From positions 16,649,865 to 16,713,864 of the forward strand of contig SSBO01000012.1 in the NCBI GenBank assembly GCA_005281725.1: a DNA stretch of 64,000 nucleotides, written 5' to 3'. Position 1 is the first letter of the stretch, and each line of letters opens with the position of its first letter. The notes under the pieces are model-generated. The model worked only from the letters and a program-made list of their open reading frames with translations. It was not told the DNA's origin and made no database searches. The stretch comes from Wuchereria bancrofti. Its lineage: Eukaryota > Nematoda > Chromadorea > Rhabditida > Onchocercidae. The position numbers and the translations under genes were made by a program. Shown in pieces: positions 1 to 11,982 of this stretch.

Positions 1-2717
1 AAATTTTATTTTACTGTCATTTTCCTCAACAACTGGTTATACCTACACGTTTTTTCCTCTATCGTTGGTATTCGCGAATGATTGGTTTAATCGAAGGTAT
101 GTTGTTCCAGAAAGCTGACCTCATCATGGTTAATAGTCATTTTACAGGTAACTGATTTCTGAACTTTAGCTGAAAAGTTTGTATAAAGGAGTAAAAGTCA
201 GACTTAATAAGGAATTTACTCGAACCATGAAGTGCTTTCTAAGCCCTAAGAATGAAAGATTTTGCTTCTGGTTCTTAACTTTTCGAGATTCCAAAAGTCT
301 CCAGGTTTATTTCTTTCTTTTCTAGACTACTAAAGAGTTACATAACGTCATTGGAAAACAGAATTTTACGCTAAATTCAAAATCACTTCTCAAAATTTTT
401 ATGCCTCATTTAGAAAGTCAATTTCTTCGTGTAATGCCGGAAGTGAATCCATCCCGACTAATAGTAGTTTATCCTCCATGTAACGTAGATGCTATTAAAA
501 CTGGAGACAAAGCAATCAGTCGTAAGCAACGTCAGCATAACAATAAGCGTTACACGTTCTTATCGATGAATCGTTTTTGGCCCGAGAAGAAACTGGATAT
601 CATTGTTAAAGCTGCTGGTAATCTCATCTTCGGGTTGATATTTTTACATTTGCTATATCTGGATTCTCATAGCTATCTATGCATTTTTGGCACTTAGCTA
701 CTACCATAATTGAGAGTGACTGTGGTTTACACTAGCCAAAGCTACTATCATCCCTCATAAAACTGAATACCTTAGCAAAGTACAGAAATACTAAGTCGAG
801 CAGTGTCAAGTGAAACCTGTTTCGAACGCTGCAAGCAAGTTAAGATTGCACTTTGACAAGTACGGGATGGCAACGGTTAAGCATCACAGATGTAATGATT
901 AACATATACCAAAGATGCTTTAAAAGCTGCATCGTTTTGTAGCTCTAATAAAACGAAACAGTAAGATGCGTCCACGTATCGTGCTTGCTGGTTCCGTGAT
1001 GCCCTACATACCTGAATCACGTATTTATTATAATTTACTACAGAAAATGGTTCAAGATCTGAAGGTAATGAGAATATTTTCCAGAAAAGTTTTATTATAC
1101 AAATTCTTAACTGAAAATGACTTGTTTGACAACAATTAATTTTACTGCGAATTATTATTGTTTTTAATCCACTGGTATATCTTTTCGTATTTTGTTTCAG
1201 GTTGATGATATTGTGGAATTTGTGAAATCTCCCACAGATCTCGAAAAATTCGCTTTGTATAGGGAATGTGATACAGTTCTTTATACACCACCAAATGAGC
1301 ACTTTGGTATTGTACCTGTAGAAGCGTTGGAGCAGCGCAGACCGGTCATAGTCTGCGATAGTGGAGGTCCAGCTGAAACAGTGCTGGAAGGGATAACTGG
1401 TTCAAAGGTCGTTTTCTTTTTAATGTTTGTATGGTTTACATGAAATCACAAGAATCATCAGTTCTGCTTCCTGTGAAGTAAGACTTAGAATCATCATCGA
1501 TATCAATACGTTTTATCATCTCGGAAATTTTTTAATTGAATAACATTTTTGATTTTTTTCGAAATCGAAAACGCCAAAAAAAATGTCGAACTGACTTAGA
1601 AGATGATCAGATACGTTATAATTAAGCTGGATGAGCGTTCAAGTGCCTATTTTTTGATGTCATCTCGTCACATGAAGTTATACTACTAATTCTCCAGTAG
1701 GAAGTGATTGTAATAGCCTCGGTAGACTTTATTTTCTTCATGACAGTTATTGCTTATTGCTTTTTGAGTCGTCGTAGAATGACTGCAATTTTGGAAAAGA
1801 TTTGTTAATTTGCACTGTAAATTTAATGCGCTTCCGTCTTCCATGAAAACTATCTTCCCCTTTCGCCATTTTATTTAGCTTTTTTTGCAAACATTCTTAT
1901 GCTATCAGCCAGAATGCAAATTTGTTCGCAATATCATCACTTTCTTCGTTGGATTCTCCATCATATCACCATTAAGGTTATCTCTGATAGCTTTGAAATG
2001 AGGAGTTAGCATTTTTGAATAATCAGTAAATATCATATCATTAATGTCCCTTATGGCAATTTTTGTATTATTCCTCATATGTGCAATGTCATATGCATCC
2101 TTTCGTTGTGTTCAATAGATTAATTTTAAAAACTTATTTGATTTTTGAAATTTAAACAAAAATAATTCAATTGCAAAACTTTTATTTCTCAAGAGTTGCT
2201 TTTGCAGATATCTGCTCCTCACGGAAGACTGTTAGCAATTGCCATGGAGGAACACATGAGACGAACATCATGGCCTGCTCTTGATGATGATGACATCTAT
2301 GACTATCAAGTAAGGGTCATTTTGTCTTTTCGTGGCTCTCACTGATTTAAAGTTGACTCAATCATATTTACAGATCCTTTAAATGCTAATTTTAGCAATC
2401 TTATTTTTGCTTTTTCATGTTTGCTTTATTATATGAGGTTTTGGAGTGGACAGATCCAGCTAAATGGCTAGACTGAATAGATCCATCCAGTACAATGTTT
2501 TTGTTGAACTAAATCTAAAACAGCAAATCTAGAACGGTCCTACTGATGGAGGAAATAATCAATATGTTTGTTGCAGCGAAAACGTTTTGAACAGTACTTC
2601 AGTTTAAATGGATTTTGCAATCGAATCAATGATGCTCTGGCTGTTTTGTTCCCAGATGACCAGATTGTGACCAGCAACACTTTGTTACTTCAAGAGAAGG
2701 ACGAAACCTTCCAGTAA
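1..2717 (+). CDS. alg-2: ALG2 mannosyltransferase, 3' part (5' end outside the window)
   Basis: GDP-mannose-dependent alpha-1,3/1,6-mannosyltransferase of the GT4 family, which adds the second and third mannoses to the dolichol-linked oligosaccharide on the cytosolic face of the ER. I place exons at 1-147 (first full codon at base 3), 414-617, 943-1064, 1201-1407, 2208-2309 and 2577-2717. All junctions agree in phase and give 306 codons before TAA. Recognisable pieces are FYCHFP near the left edge, ADLIMVNSHFT, an RFWPEKKLDI segment matching the family's INR-YERKKNL, and the GT4 donor-site block YTPPNEHFGIVPVEAL followed by DSGGPAETV. The acceptor at 941-942 was chosen over one at 925-926 because only the former keeps the frame open. 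The C-terminal exons (PHGRLLAIAMEEHM, RKRFEQYFS) are less conserved. It converges on the minus-strand gene that follows. Confidence 0.9.
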
Positions 2718-3611
2718 CACATTTGTTGTTAAGGTGAACAATTTTGTCAGTCTTGTATATCTGTTATTTTCATTTATTCTTCTTCCCTAGTCTTTCTAAA
2801 CAATGAAGCAGAAAACTCGTGAGCATAAATATGTGGTGTTAAATAAGAAACCCAAACCTGAATGAACGCTTCTAATTAATGAATTAATTAGCTCATGTTG
2901 ATAAGAATACCAGTGACATAAGAAAATTTTCTTAAGCTAAAAAAAGCTAGGAAAAACTTCTCAGAACAGGTAGGAGTTCCTCGTAGACTTATTGTTATTC
3001 TTCACTTTCACCATTGATTCTACAAATTCTATAATAACGAGCAGCAGCTAGGAATTTGTTACTAATTTGATAATGTAATTAATGTTTCCGGGTCTCCCCA
3101 TTTTTGGCATAGGCAGTTATGAAGCTTTGACATCAGTGAAAATGCGCTTCTGTGAGGTTAATCGAAATTTCATCGAAGTAAGGTTAAAAATTTATCAGTT
3201 AAACGGTGAAGACAGTTGAAAATATAACTAAACTTTCAATCAGATAGAATCAGTGCAAAATAAAAACAGTTTATTCTGCAAGAAGTATCAAAACTTTCTA
3301 AACTTGTAATATGTTATTACACTTTTTCGATTGTATATGTCAATGGGGTTTACATAAATTCTGACTGCAGTAACGTGAGGATGATAACTTCAGCATCACA
3401 GTTTTAAATTAACTTATAGCTGTAGTTGTACCTTCAAAAGAAAACAAATAGTAGAAAGTTGGCGAAAATTTTATTTTTGTTCCTGAAAGACCATGCGGAG
3501 AGAAAATGATTTTTGTAGAGGAAAATTAAAGATGAATGAAAGCATCTAAAGAAAGTTTCGAAAACTTTTTCATTCTATGAATACTTCACTTTTACTCACA
3601 ATTATACAACG
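2718..3611. other. Convergent intergenic spacer
   Basis: AT-rich spacer between two genes that end towards each other. I see no open exon chain, RNA gene or repeat in it. It should hold the 3' ends and poly(A) sites of both neighbours. Confidence 0.6.
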
Positions 3612-5590
3612 TTATCTGCTCCCGTTGCCTGGACTCTCAATCAGAAATCCTTTAAGTGCTTTCTTATACAAAAAATGCAGGCGTGCCACGGAGTACCGTG
3701 CCCATTGGTAATGAAAAACGATAAAACTATTATCAGAATGATGTTCATCGAAGCCATCATAGTGTTCCATGTTGATACTTAGACATCTGGCCAGAATACC
3801 CACAAAAATATCGTCGAGATTAAACGGTGGGAATGAACAAATGCCATCTACTATACGCTGGGCTGCTTCACGTGTTACAATAAGGCCTGAGCCCTAAAGT
3901 GATTCAGAAGGTTAATTATAAATGCGAATACTTTTCAACTAGATTGATATTAATAAATCGATTACGTTCCGAATGGAAATCTTCATGCTCATAATTCTAT
4001 TATTAGTTGCTTATCATCCATTATCAATCTCAGCACAGGTCAGACTAATTATAAAGTACTAAAGTTAGAAACTGCATCTAAAAGTGGGTGTTAAACTGTC
4101 CAGAAACATATGTCAATAAAACAAAGGGTCGTCTGTTTGTAGATTTTATTTTATCATTATGAAATTATTCTAAGTTGGCTTCTATTCTTTACTAAATTTG
4201 CCTCGCAAAAGTGAAAAAATGTGGAAGAAAAAAGTTTATGAAAGTCTTTTCACTTACAAATTACAATTTAAGAATAAAGTGATAAGTAAGAAATTTTCAA
4301 TTAAAGTGAACCTGTACAAACGGAGGATAACACAATTTTGGATACATTTCATATGGTACATACCATAACAGCGAACTCAGAAATAGTCTTGGATAACCGC
4401 GTGATACTTTCCCACGTAACGATGCGCCTTTCATCCGATTCATCTGAAATACGTTTATTTTTTTAGATGAAGAAAGAAGTATTTCTCTGAAAGATTTCAT
4501 ATGAAATGCTAAAAATAATCATACTATTTTCTTAGGCTTAAATGATTTCAAACAGATATAAAATGACCCATTCAAATCAAAAATGTTACATCGAAGAAAT
4601 CTATTGAGGATTTCAGAAGAATGCAACATTTACGTCAAATTTTAAGTAAGTCAAATTTTAATCAAAATCAGTTTAACGCATAATGAATACTTTTCTTATA
4701 GCAGTGGCGTTTGCAATAGCGTCGTCATTAATCATAATAATTTCTTCTAAACGAGGAAACTTTTTGAATAAATGCCTATATACTAAAATTATTTTTAATG
4801 TAAGATTGAAATATGAATCGACAAAGTCGAATTGCATGATGTCCTGATAAACTGCAGCTTCTTGTTTTGGATCGTATTCACCAGTACCAAAAACAAAAAT
4901 AACAGGAATATCTGGCTCCATATCGGATTTCCACGTTTCTCGGATATAATTACGATAATCACATGCCGACGGTGCACTGCGAACCACATTTATTCTGTTT
5001 AGATGATGTGAAATCCTTGGAGATATAAGAATCCGAAATGGTTCCTCATATAAGCATTTTTTTGTCTTATTAAATTTCTGTTCTGATGAAAGAAAGAATT
5101 GTCGCAAACACGAGCTCAAGTCAACCTTTTCACCATGCGGCACCTTAAGCAACTCATGCTGTGTGTAACATAATAAACGCAGTGGAAAGAGATTCCGTTC
5201 CAGATAATTAGACAACTGCAATAATTTCGAAATGCAAATTATGAATTTAATGCTGACAAGAAATAAACTGCATGCATTAGGGAGAATTATAAATGAAAAA
5301 TATGAAAGGAAGGGAGAAGTTTTTTTCCTCCTTTTCAGTTGTTCAAAATTAATAATCTTCCACATGTTACTTTGCAAGAAATGTTTGTGTAAAGTTATAT
5401 ATTCTGGTGTGAAAATTAATTTTAAAGGAAGCATTAGTTAGCTAACCAGTAAATAAGGTATAATCCAAGAGAACTGCCATAGGAAAAGTTTCCCCGCACT
5501 TGGAAGAGTTTTATTTCGACGGAAAATAAGTTTTTGCAATGCATGTTTAAATCGCATTGTAAAACCAGTAGATAGAAGAGAAGTAGTCAT
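3612..5590 (-). CDS. GT31-family (beta-1,3-galactosyltransferase-like) glycosyltransferase
   Basis: Predicted Golgi type II membrane glycosyltransferase of the GT31 (Galactosyl_T) family; acceptor substrate unknown. Exons on the minus strand are 5557-5447, 5215-4691, 4443-4312 and 3893-3612, all joining in phase 0, for 349 residues. An in-frame ATG at 5590 would add 11. The first exon has a basic start followed by a hydrophobic run (KLFLWQFSWIIPYLL, about residues 23-37), fitting a signal anchor. The catalytic part shows RNYIRETW, DFVDSYFNLTLK, the acidic motif as MINDDAIAN, then MYPKLCYPPFVQGSGLIVT and NLDDIFVGI, in the order usual for GT31. The acidic triplet is NDD, not the common DDD. The family is certain; which member it is cannot be told from sequence alone. 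Confidence 0.85.
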
Positions 5591-7344
5591 TACTATCTGT
5601 TCATTAAATGAAATAATGAGAGGTTGATTTTATCTCCGAGCGTAACTTATGACCTTCTACTTCACTCATTTCCTATCTAACAATAAAAGTATTCTGAAAT
5701 CTGCTCACTGTTCTACATAAGTTTCATATTCATATATAATTTTAACTGCTCATTTCCTGAAGTTATTTAATTCAAAATTCTTGTTGTGATGGAAGATGCT
5801 TTTTTCAATCGGTCTCAAACGAGACAATACTTTCAGTGAAGAATGTTAAAACCTTCAATGAAAATTGTTTGATTAATGATTCGCTGAGTAATAATTTTGA
5901 TTTTTCCTCTAACTAGAAGTGAAACTTTTATTCAGAATTACTTCACTTCTGCTGTTAATCGCTTTAGTATTTCGAAAATTTGCTTTGTATCCAAATGCTT
6001 CATCGTTCAACCTCAGCTGTTAGCACTACAACAAATAAACTTATTTGTTAATGATGTCAAATGAAATCTTCATAAATTTAAGTTCTTTTAATCGCAAAAA
6101 CGCTGCAAACGTTTTTTTAAACAACTTTTCTTTACAATCTGTAAATGTTTTAATAAAATGACAATGAAAAACTGCAATATGATTAAAGCATGAGATAATT
6201 GAAATAAAATTCAGAGGGGATTCTGAATTGCAGATTTGGGTCGAAACTGCTGAATGCATAATTTGAAAGTAATCAAAGGGCGAATTGGGGCAAATTAAAT
6301 TAAAGCAATCAGAGGCAAATTAGAGGTCAATATCCACTCATAATATCTAAACAGTGGAACTATTAAGTAATGCATAAATTCCACAAAAAGTTGTGACTGA
6401 ATAAAAGACAAATTATATGATCCATCGCTCAGACTTCATAACACTTAACTTGATAGAACCTGCTTAGCTAACTTATCACATTTAAATGATTAACATGATT
6501 GCCTAGCTCACTGGTTGGCTACCTAGATCCAAATAATAATCATCCGAATAATAAGATAGTCACTAGTTCTCATAAAAAGAAAGCTATTGCAACGAAATAT
6601 GTATTGAAATCAAGCTTAACAAGAAAAAAAAATCTCCTTTCTCGGCATTTTAGAATCAGAATTTGTCTATTGACCTCTTCATCCTTGAAGTTTTCAGTTA
6701 TATATTTAGTTAGAAAATTTGAACCAACTAATAACTTTTCTTGGAATTGCTCACCTTTTTTCACCAAAAATAAATTCGAAAGAAAGACTTGCTTTATCAA
6801 ACTGAAAATAACAAAAAAACAAAAAGCAAAACAAAACTTCAGAACCTCGCTCGATATTTGAAAATTTCATAAATTACTGCAAAATAAACGATTCCCAATG
6901 ACTTCTGTAAACGATTAGCAGCCGAATCATCCATCTCAGAATAATTACATTACAGCAGAATCTTTCGCTCCTTACATATATTGCATATCCATGGGACGTT
7001 ATCTCCCTGTCAAGCGATGAAACATCTCAGTGGCCCCATTCCTTCAGCCCCTTAGGTCAAAGGTATGTAAGACAAGACTAACATTGCATGAAAACATATG
7101 ACACTGACAAAGAGACATTCCTCGCATCCCATTACATCACATCATCTAATACAGCATCGTTGCTACGGGATTTAACAATTTCATCTTGGACTTTTCATGG
7201 CCGGTCGCCATAGGAGTCGGAACGTTATTAGGGTGTAAGTGTTGGTTTTGGTCGTGGGTAGGTGGTGGGTTGTTGGGATAGTTGGCATGGTTGTAAAGTG
7301 TGGGTCATTTTTCAGGTTGAAAGACGACAGGAACATAGAAGGAA
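5591..7344. other. Intergenic region between the GT31 gene and rpl-30
   Basis: About 1.75 kb, very AT-rich on the left. From about 6950 to 7315 the base composition becomes more balanced and there is a G-rich stretch (7231-7278). The open frames at 6499-6861 on both strands are low-complexity lysine/phenylalanine translations and I do not accept them as genes. The right end should contain the rpl-30 promoter. Confidence 0.5.
7311..7315 (+). promoter_or_regulatory. Candidate trans-splice acceptor of rpl-30
   Basis: A TTTTTCAG acceptor ending at 7315 lies 29 bases before the rpl-30 ATG with no upstream coding exon, so it is a likely spliced-leader addition site. Inferred from position and motif only. 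Confidence 0.45.
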
Positions 7345-8465
7345 ATGGCTTTGAAGAAGCAGGTTTGAGTATTTCATGCTAATTTCACCCATATAGTCAG
7401 TCTATTTGTTTTCTTCTGAAAAGGCTGTAGTGGCAGAAATAATGAAGCTGGAGAAGTTATGTACTGATATTCATCATCATTAATGAGAGGACATTTGCAG
7501 GACTATCTGTTATCACTGCTAAACACTGAGGTGGTTTAGATGATTTTAACTGTAAAATAGTTTTAATCACCCAACTTATCAGAATTTATGCTTTCCTTCC
7601 TCCACTTTTTTTGTGCTTTAATTTGTATTTGGAAAGTTGCAGAAAAAGTCAACAGAAAATATCAATGCACGACTTGCTATGGTAATGAAAAGTGGAAAAT
7701 ACTGTTTAGGATACAAACAAACACTAAAAACATTGCGGGCTGGTAAGGCCAAATTGGTTATTATCGCTAACAATACTCCACCTCTCAGGTTTGTTGTACA
7801 TATATTTGAATTTGCCTCAACGAGACTTTAGTAGTAGTAGTTCCATCATAATGGGGAATGGGGAGAAAAAAATTGCTTTTACAAGTGATTAGAAGTGTTT
7901 TCACAGTCTTTAGTGACACTAGCCTATCCTGAATGGAATATGTGATGAGTAACTGAGTAAAGCAGTTAAAGTGGGATGTTTGCTGCAAACAACGTTGTAA
8001 ATGCACGTCTTTTGAGCAAGGCTTTTGACATTATTCTTACGCTTTAATTTTAGTTTGATGAGCTTACATTTGTATTTTGTTTTCACGGTTTCCTTAAAAC
8101 ATCACTGCGAACATTCTTTTATCGCCTAGACTCGACTTTCATTTTACAGCGTTATAAAGTGTTCAAATTAATTCTTTGATAAAACCAAATATGTATGGTA
8201 TAATCAAGAAGCGTACACAGTGTGCTAAGTGAAGTGAGCTTAGCAACGTTCCACTCGAATAACGGCGGAGTAAAATTTAGTTCACTTCAGGAAAAGTGAA
8301 ATTGAATATTACGCGATGTTAGCTAAGACAGGTGTTCATCATTACAACGGTAACAATATTGAATTGGGCACGGCATGCGGGAAATTGTTTCGCGTTTGCA
8401 CATTATCAATTACGGATGCTGGAGATTCAGATATTATTCGAAGTATGCCGTCTGAAAATGCATAA
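7345..8465 (+). CDS. rpl-30: 60S ribosomal protein L30 (eL30)
   Basis: Cytosolic large-subunit ribosomal protein of the L7Ae/L30e RNA-binding family. Exons 7345-7362, 7643-7788 and 8291-8465 join in phase (0, then 2) to give 112 residues, close to the usual 110-115. Distinctive segments are [54 protein letters not shown] and [16 protein letters not shown], ending [13 protein letters not shown]. The first coding exon holds only six codons (MALKKQ). A canonical poly(A) signal lies 40 bases after the stop (8505-8510). The 502-base intron 2 could host a small nucleolar RNA, as ribosomal protein introns often do, but I could not find a convincing C/D pair there. Confidence 0.95.
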
Positions 8466-8504
8466 ATTTATATTTGTTTCTTTGATGTTATTTTAAGAGT
8501 CGTA

Positions 8505-8510
8505 AATAAA
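8505..8510 (+). terminator. Poly(A) signal of rpl-30
   Basis: AATAAA 40 bases downstream of the rpl-30 stop codon, followed by a T-rich stretch. Confidence 0.6.
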
Positions 8511-9121
8511 TTTTTCCTTGTTCTTTCTTTGGTGTTTTGAACAAACCATTTAAATACTTCAGTATTTTCCCACTCAGAATATGGAAGTCTTTGTGAATTT
8601 CTAAGATACGAAAGAATGATTTCAACAGGAGGTTCATATCCTTCTAGTTATCAGTTATGTTGTTGTATCTGTACTTCGCTGAAGAACTTGATTTTGAAAT
8701 ATTGGGTTGAAATTAGAGTTTTGTTAGTATTGGATTGGAATTGGAGGGAATTAGTGACAGCAGGATTAGATTAGATCTTGCTTTTATCACACGTTAATAT
8801 AGGAGCGCAACGAGTGTCACGTATCATAAGGTCGGTGCAGGTGAGATTTGTTAGGTAGATAATTGGAGGAGGTAATATTTCTTCTTTCACTGATTCCTTC
8901 CATTACATAAATGAAATTTCCTTCTTTCTATGTAGTCGTGTCAGCAGTGTAAATAATTAGCAACTTAAGTATCAACTGGTACGTCTGAGCTACCGTTATA
9001 CATAGATAAGGCAAGGAAATAAGCTTCCTAATAAACTTCTGTGTCAAACTGTCCGAGACATTCCGTCAGTAGATGTCAGTATATGTCATTGGGAATCTAA
9101 GTTTGTTTTGGCACTATTTAC

Positions 9122-9292
9122 CTTAAAACTCAAGGGATATAGCGTTTCGTAGTAGGCGGCGGTAGAAACAAATGTTACGGTCTTGACGGTATTTGCTGTA
9201 AGCATGCTCTGATCGTTGACCCTAAGTGACGCTGTTTCCTCGACTTCGGTCTGGTACTTTGAGAATGGTATTAATTGATTCGTAAGAGTCAT
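9122..9292 (-). CDS. Possible first exon of an unidentified minus-strand gene
   Basis: A minus-strand frame opens with ATG at 9292 and stays open to a good donor (AAG then GTAAAT) at about 9121; without splicing it stops at 9086. The translation is ordinary in composition (MTLTNQLIPFSKYQTEVEE then a Thr/Val-rich part), and this patch is visibly richer in G and C than its surroundings. I do not recognise it, found no second exon, and cannot exclude chance. If real it would be transcribed divergently from uridine kinase. Confidence 0.25.
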
Positions 9293-9778
9293 GTTTTTTC
9301 TTTTCCTTCATTGTAAACTGTTTTTTAAAAGAAATTTTCATCCTTCAAATTTCATGATCTGCTGTCGTGATATTGTGCGGAAGTCAAAAATCATAGTTCC
9401 TGAGATCTCTCAAAACATGAGTCCGCGGTGCTTGATTATTAAATTGGAAATAATTTTAGTATTTCATTGGTAGGGTTGGACCCCATTCTCTTTTCCATCA
9501 CATAAAATTAATGGGTGGTTTTAGAACTTTTTCGAAATTTTTTTGATTTGAAGTACTACATACTGCAAGATTAAAGCCAAAACTCTAATCTAAATATAGA
9601 TCATAGACCACGGTTTTAAGCAAGTTGCAATGATCATATGAAGTGATAATGATTAATATCTTTTTCGAATGGTGGTAGCAAGGTAGAAGCGTGTTATTTG
9701 TGCTTATTTGTAATTGCATGATTTGTTACTTCAGGTGCAAGGTAATGCCAGTAGTCATAAGAAAGTGTGAAACCGAAG

Positions 9779-11329
9779 ATGAGTATAGTACATGATTTCG
9801 AACATTTTTCTACTATGACAAAAGTTCCATTTATTATTGGTGTCGCTGGTGGGACAGCTTCCGGAAAGGTTATCTTATTTTATGTACATACTGAAGATTG
9901 AAATCCATTGTAATCTCTCGCCATTATCATATGGCGTTATACTTATTATCTTTTTCTAAACGTAATATGACAAATTTTATACCACACAATGGTATGGGAG
10001 TCGTCACAAGATTTAATGAAAATAAACTTTTCAAGCAAAAGATGACGCTTATCAAAGTAGCAGTAAATACGAATAAACCGAAGTGGATAGTTATCATATA
10101 ATTATTAACTGTTTTATCATTTCTCTAATGTTTATATCACTTGGAAATGTTCAGTCGTCAGTATGTTCTCGAATAATGGAAAAACTAGGAAAGGCTCATG
10201 AACGGCGAGTAGTGACCATATCACAAGATTCATTTTATCGCAGCTTATCAGATGAGGAGATCAGAAAGGCAAATCGCGGGGAATTCAATTTCGATCATCC
10301 AGGTTTCGTACTTTAATTCAATGGAATTTTACATACGAAATTTCATTTGCAGCTGTTTCGTTGTCGAAAAATAAAATTATCTCCTTGTTACTACATGGTG
10401 TTTTTAATTTTCAAGAGTTTAGATGCCATTGAATTTACGCTTATGATATCGATTCTTCACAAAATGAAGAAAGGTGAAAGTGTCATCGTTCCAAAATATG
10501 ACTTTTGCACTAATTCGAGGTTAAGCTTTTACATTTTTTAATAAATTTCGTGTATTTTAACTGCAGTTTTCTAAAAGAAGGTGTTTAATATTTAAGCTAA
10601 TATAGTATATTAGTGAAGTAGTAATTTTTTCAATCTTTCGTAATATTTACGAAAGAATTTTACTTGACAGACAGATTTGTTCGTCAGTAATATCTGTGTT
10701 TCTCAAAGTAATTATTTGGACCGGTTTTTATTTTTACTAATGTTGGTGATATTCTTAGAAGTTTTTGCAGGTCGAAGGATTCTGATGTGATTGAATCAGC
10801 AGATGTTATAATTGTTGAGGGAATATTGATTCTTTATGACCAAGAATTGCGAAATCTTTTTGATATGAAACTGTTTGTTGATGCTGACTCCGATGATCGT
10901 CTAGCTCGACGTGTCCAAAGAGATACCCAGGAAAGGGGACGCTCGCTATCCCAAGTAAATGACTCAAAAAAATTCTTAATTATATGTGCTTTTTAGTATT
11001 CAGTATGTTATAAAAATGAAGTTTTTTGTATAGAAGTCGATGGAAACGTGCAATGCAAGTAGACCTAAATTTTTGAATTATTTTTCTACTTTTAGGTTCT
11101 TCATCAGTACCTGAATCTTGTGAAACCAGCATTTGAGGAATTTTGCTTACCGACCAAGAAGTATGCTGATGTTATTGTTCCACGTGGTGCTGATAATAAT
11201 GTTGCTATCGATTTAATTTTGCATCACATTCGCGAAATATTACGTATACCGTCGTCCTCAGTTGATTCTTTCCCAGATGAAACTTGTTGCATCGGTCATC
11301 GTGCTGCATCGTTTAGTCGACTTCATTGA
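9779..11329 (+). CDS. Uridine-cytidine kinase
   Basis: Cytosolic P-loop kinase of pyrimidine salvage that phosphorylates uridine and cytidine to UMP and CMP. Exons 9779-9868, 10155-10302, 10423-10519, 10771-10954 and 11096-11329 agree in phase and encode 250 residues, near the 260-280 usual for animal UCKs. The Walker A motif [10 protein letters not shown] (residues 21-30) is split from its following Ser-Ser by intron 1. Further family blocks are [76 protein letters not shown], and [20 protein letters not shown] followed by PRGADN. The start chosen gives a short N-terminus before the P-loop; the ATG at 9815 would be a shorter alternative. A poly(A) signal follows at 11381. Confidence 0.95.
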
Positions 11330-11982
11330 TTTTGATTTTTTTTTTTATTTTTTATAAGTTTTAGTTAGCCTTATTTGGAAAATAAAAGCAGACATTCGTC
11401 ACTGTCTTACAGCATATGTCTTTTCACTGCATTATAGACTACTAAATTTGTTTTTAAGCGAAGATAGAGTTGAAATACTTGTTCATGTTTGGACATCTTT
11501 CTTTCTACGCTTGCCGTAGTTTTTCCTAACAAATGAATCAGTTCCATCAGTTGGTCACTGAAGTATTCTTTTAGATTCCATTTTCTTCAAGTTTTTCAGT
11601 TTTTCTCTAAAGTTATTTAATCTTTTTTTTAAAGCTAATTTGAAGAAGTTATTTCCCTTCATGCTGCACTATTATTGGCATTATATGAAAGCTCACAAAA
11701 GAAAGAAAACTTTTGTGATCCTCTTAACTATTTGCATTACATTACCATTGATTTGTCACTTGCTTGTATTGTGCAAATGTCCTAATTACAGCACTCTATT
11801 TTCATGTAAGCGCCAGTTTTGATAAAGCTGTAAAATGTGATGAGCATAGTATCGTTTTTGTCAATGGAAGTTACAGATACATATTGTTTCTACCTCAAAG
11901 TAATGGGGAATAAGGAATTGTGAGACTTATCCATTTTTCCAAATTTGGGAGTACATATTTGTTATGACAGGTAGTGTTTGCA
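11330..11982. other. Spacer between uridine kinase and the Erv1/ALR gene
   Basis: AT-rich, 650 bases. It holds the poly(A) signal at 11381 and ends in an acceptor (GACAG, 11966-11970) 12 bases before the next ATG, a likely trans-splice site. The frame at 11640-11822 is hydrophobic by base composition and is not accepted. Confidence 0.45.
11381..11386 (+). terminator. Poly(A) signal of the uridine kinase gene
   Basis: AATAAA 52 bases after the stop codon, behind a T-rich run. Confidence 0.55.

Larger units (their letters stand above)
8466..9778. other. Spacer between rpl-30 and uridine kinase
   Basis: About 1.3 kb. Apart from the rpl-30 poly(A) signal and a possible minus-strand exon at 9122-9292 (listed separately) I see nothing I can name. 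A CAG acceptor at 9732-9734 may be the trans-splice site of the uridine kinase gene, 44 bases before its ATG. Confidence 0.4.

Noticed and set aside
925..942. Alternative ALG2 acceptor at 925-926
   Set aside because: It is in the wrong phase after the exon ending at 617 and meets a stop codon; the acceptor ending at 942 keeps the frame and the family match.
5216..5434. Extension of the GT31 frame up to ATG 5434
   Set aside because: The translation there is low-complexity and a TTGCAG acceptor at 5216-5220 joins in phase to a first exon with a proper signal anchor at 5557-5447.
6499..6861. Overlapping open frames on both strands
   Set aside because: Low-complexity A/T-derived translations without splice context or motifs.
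7000..7070. Short rRNA-like words (TGAAACATCTCAGT) upstream of rpl-30
   Set aside because: The similarity to bacterial 23S rRNA covers only about a dozen bases, with no flanking agreement; no sign of an endosymbiont insertion.
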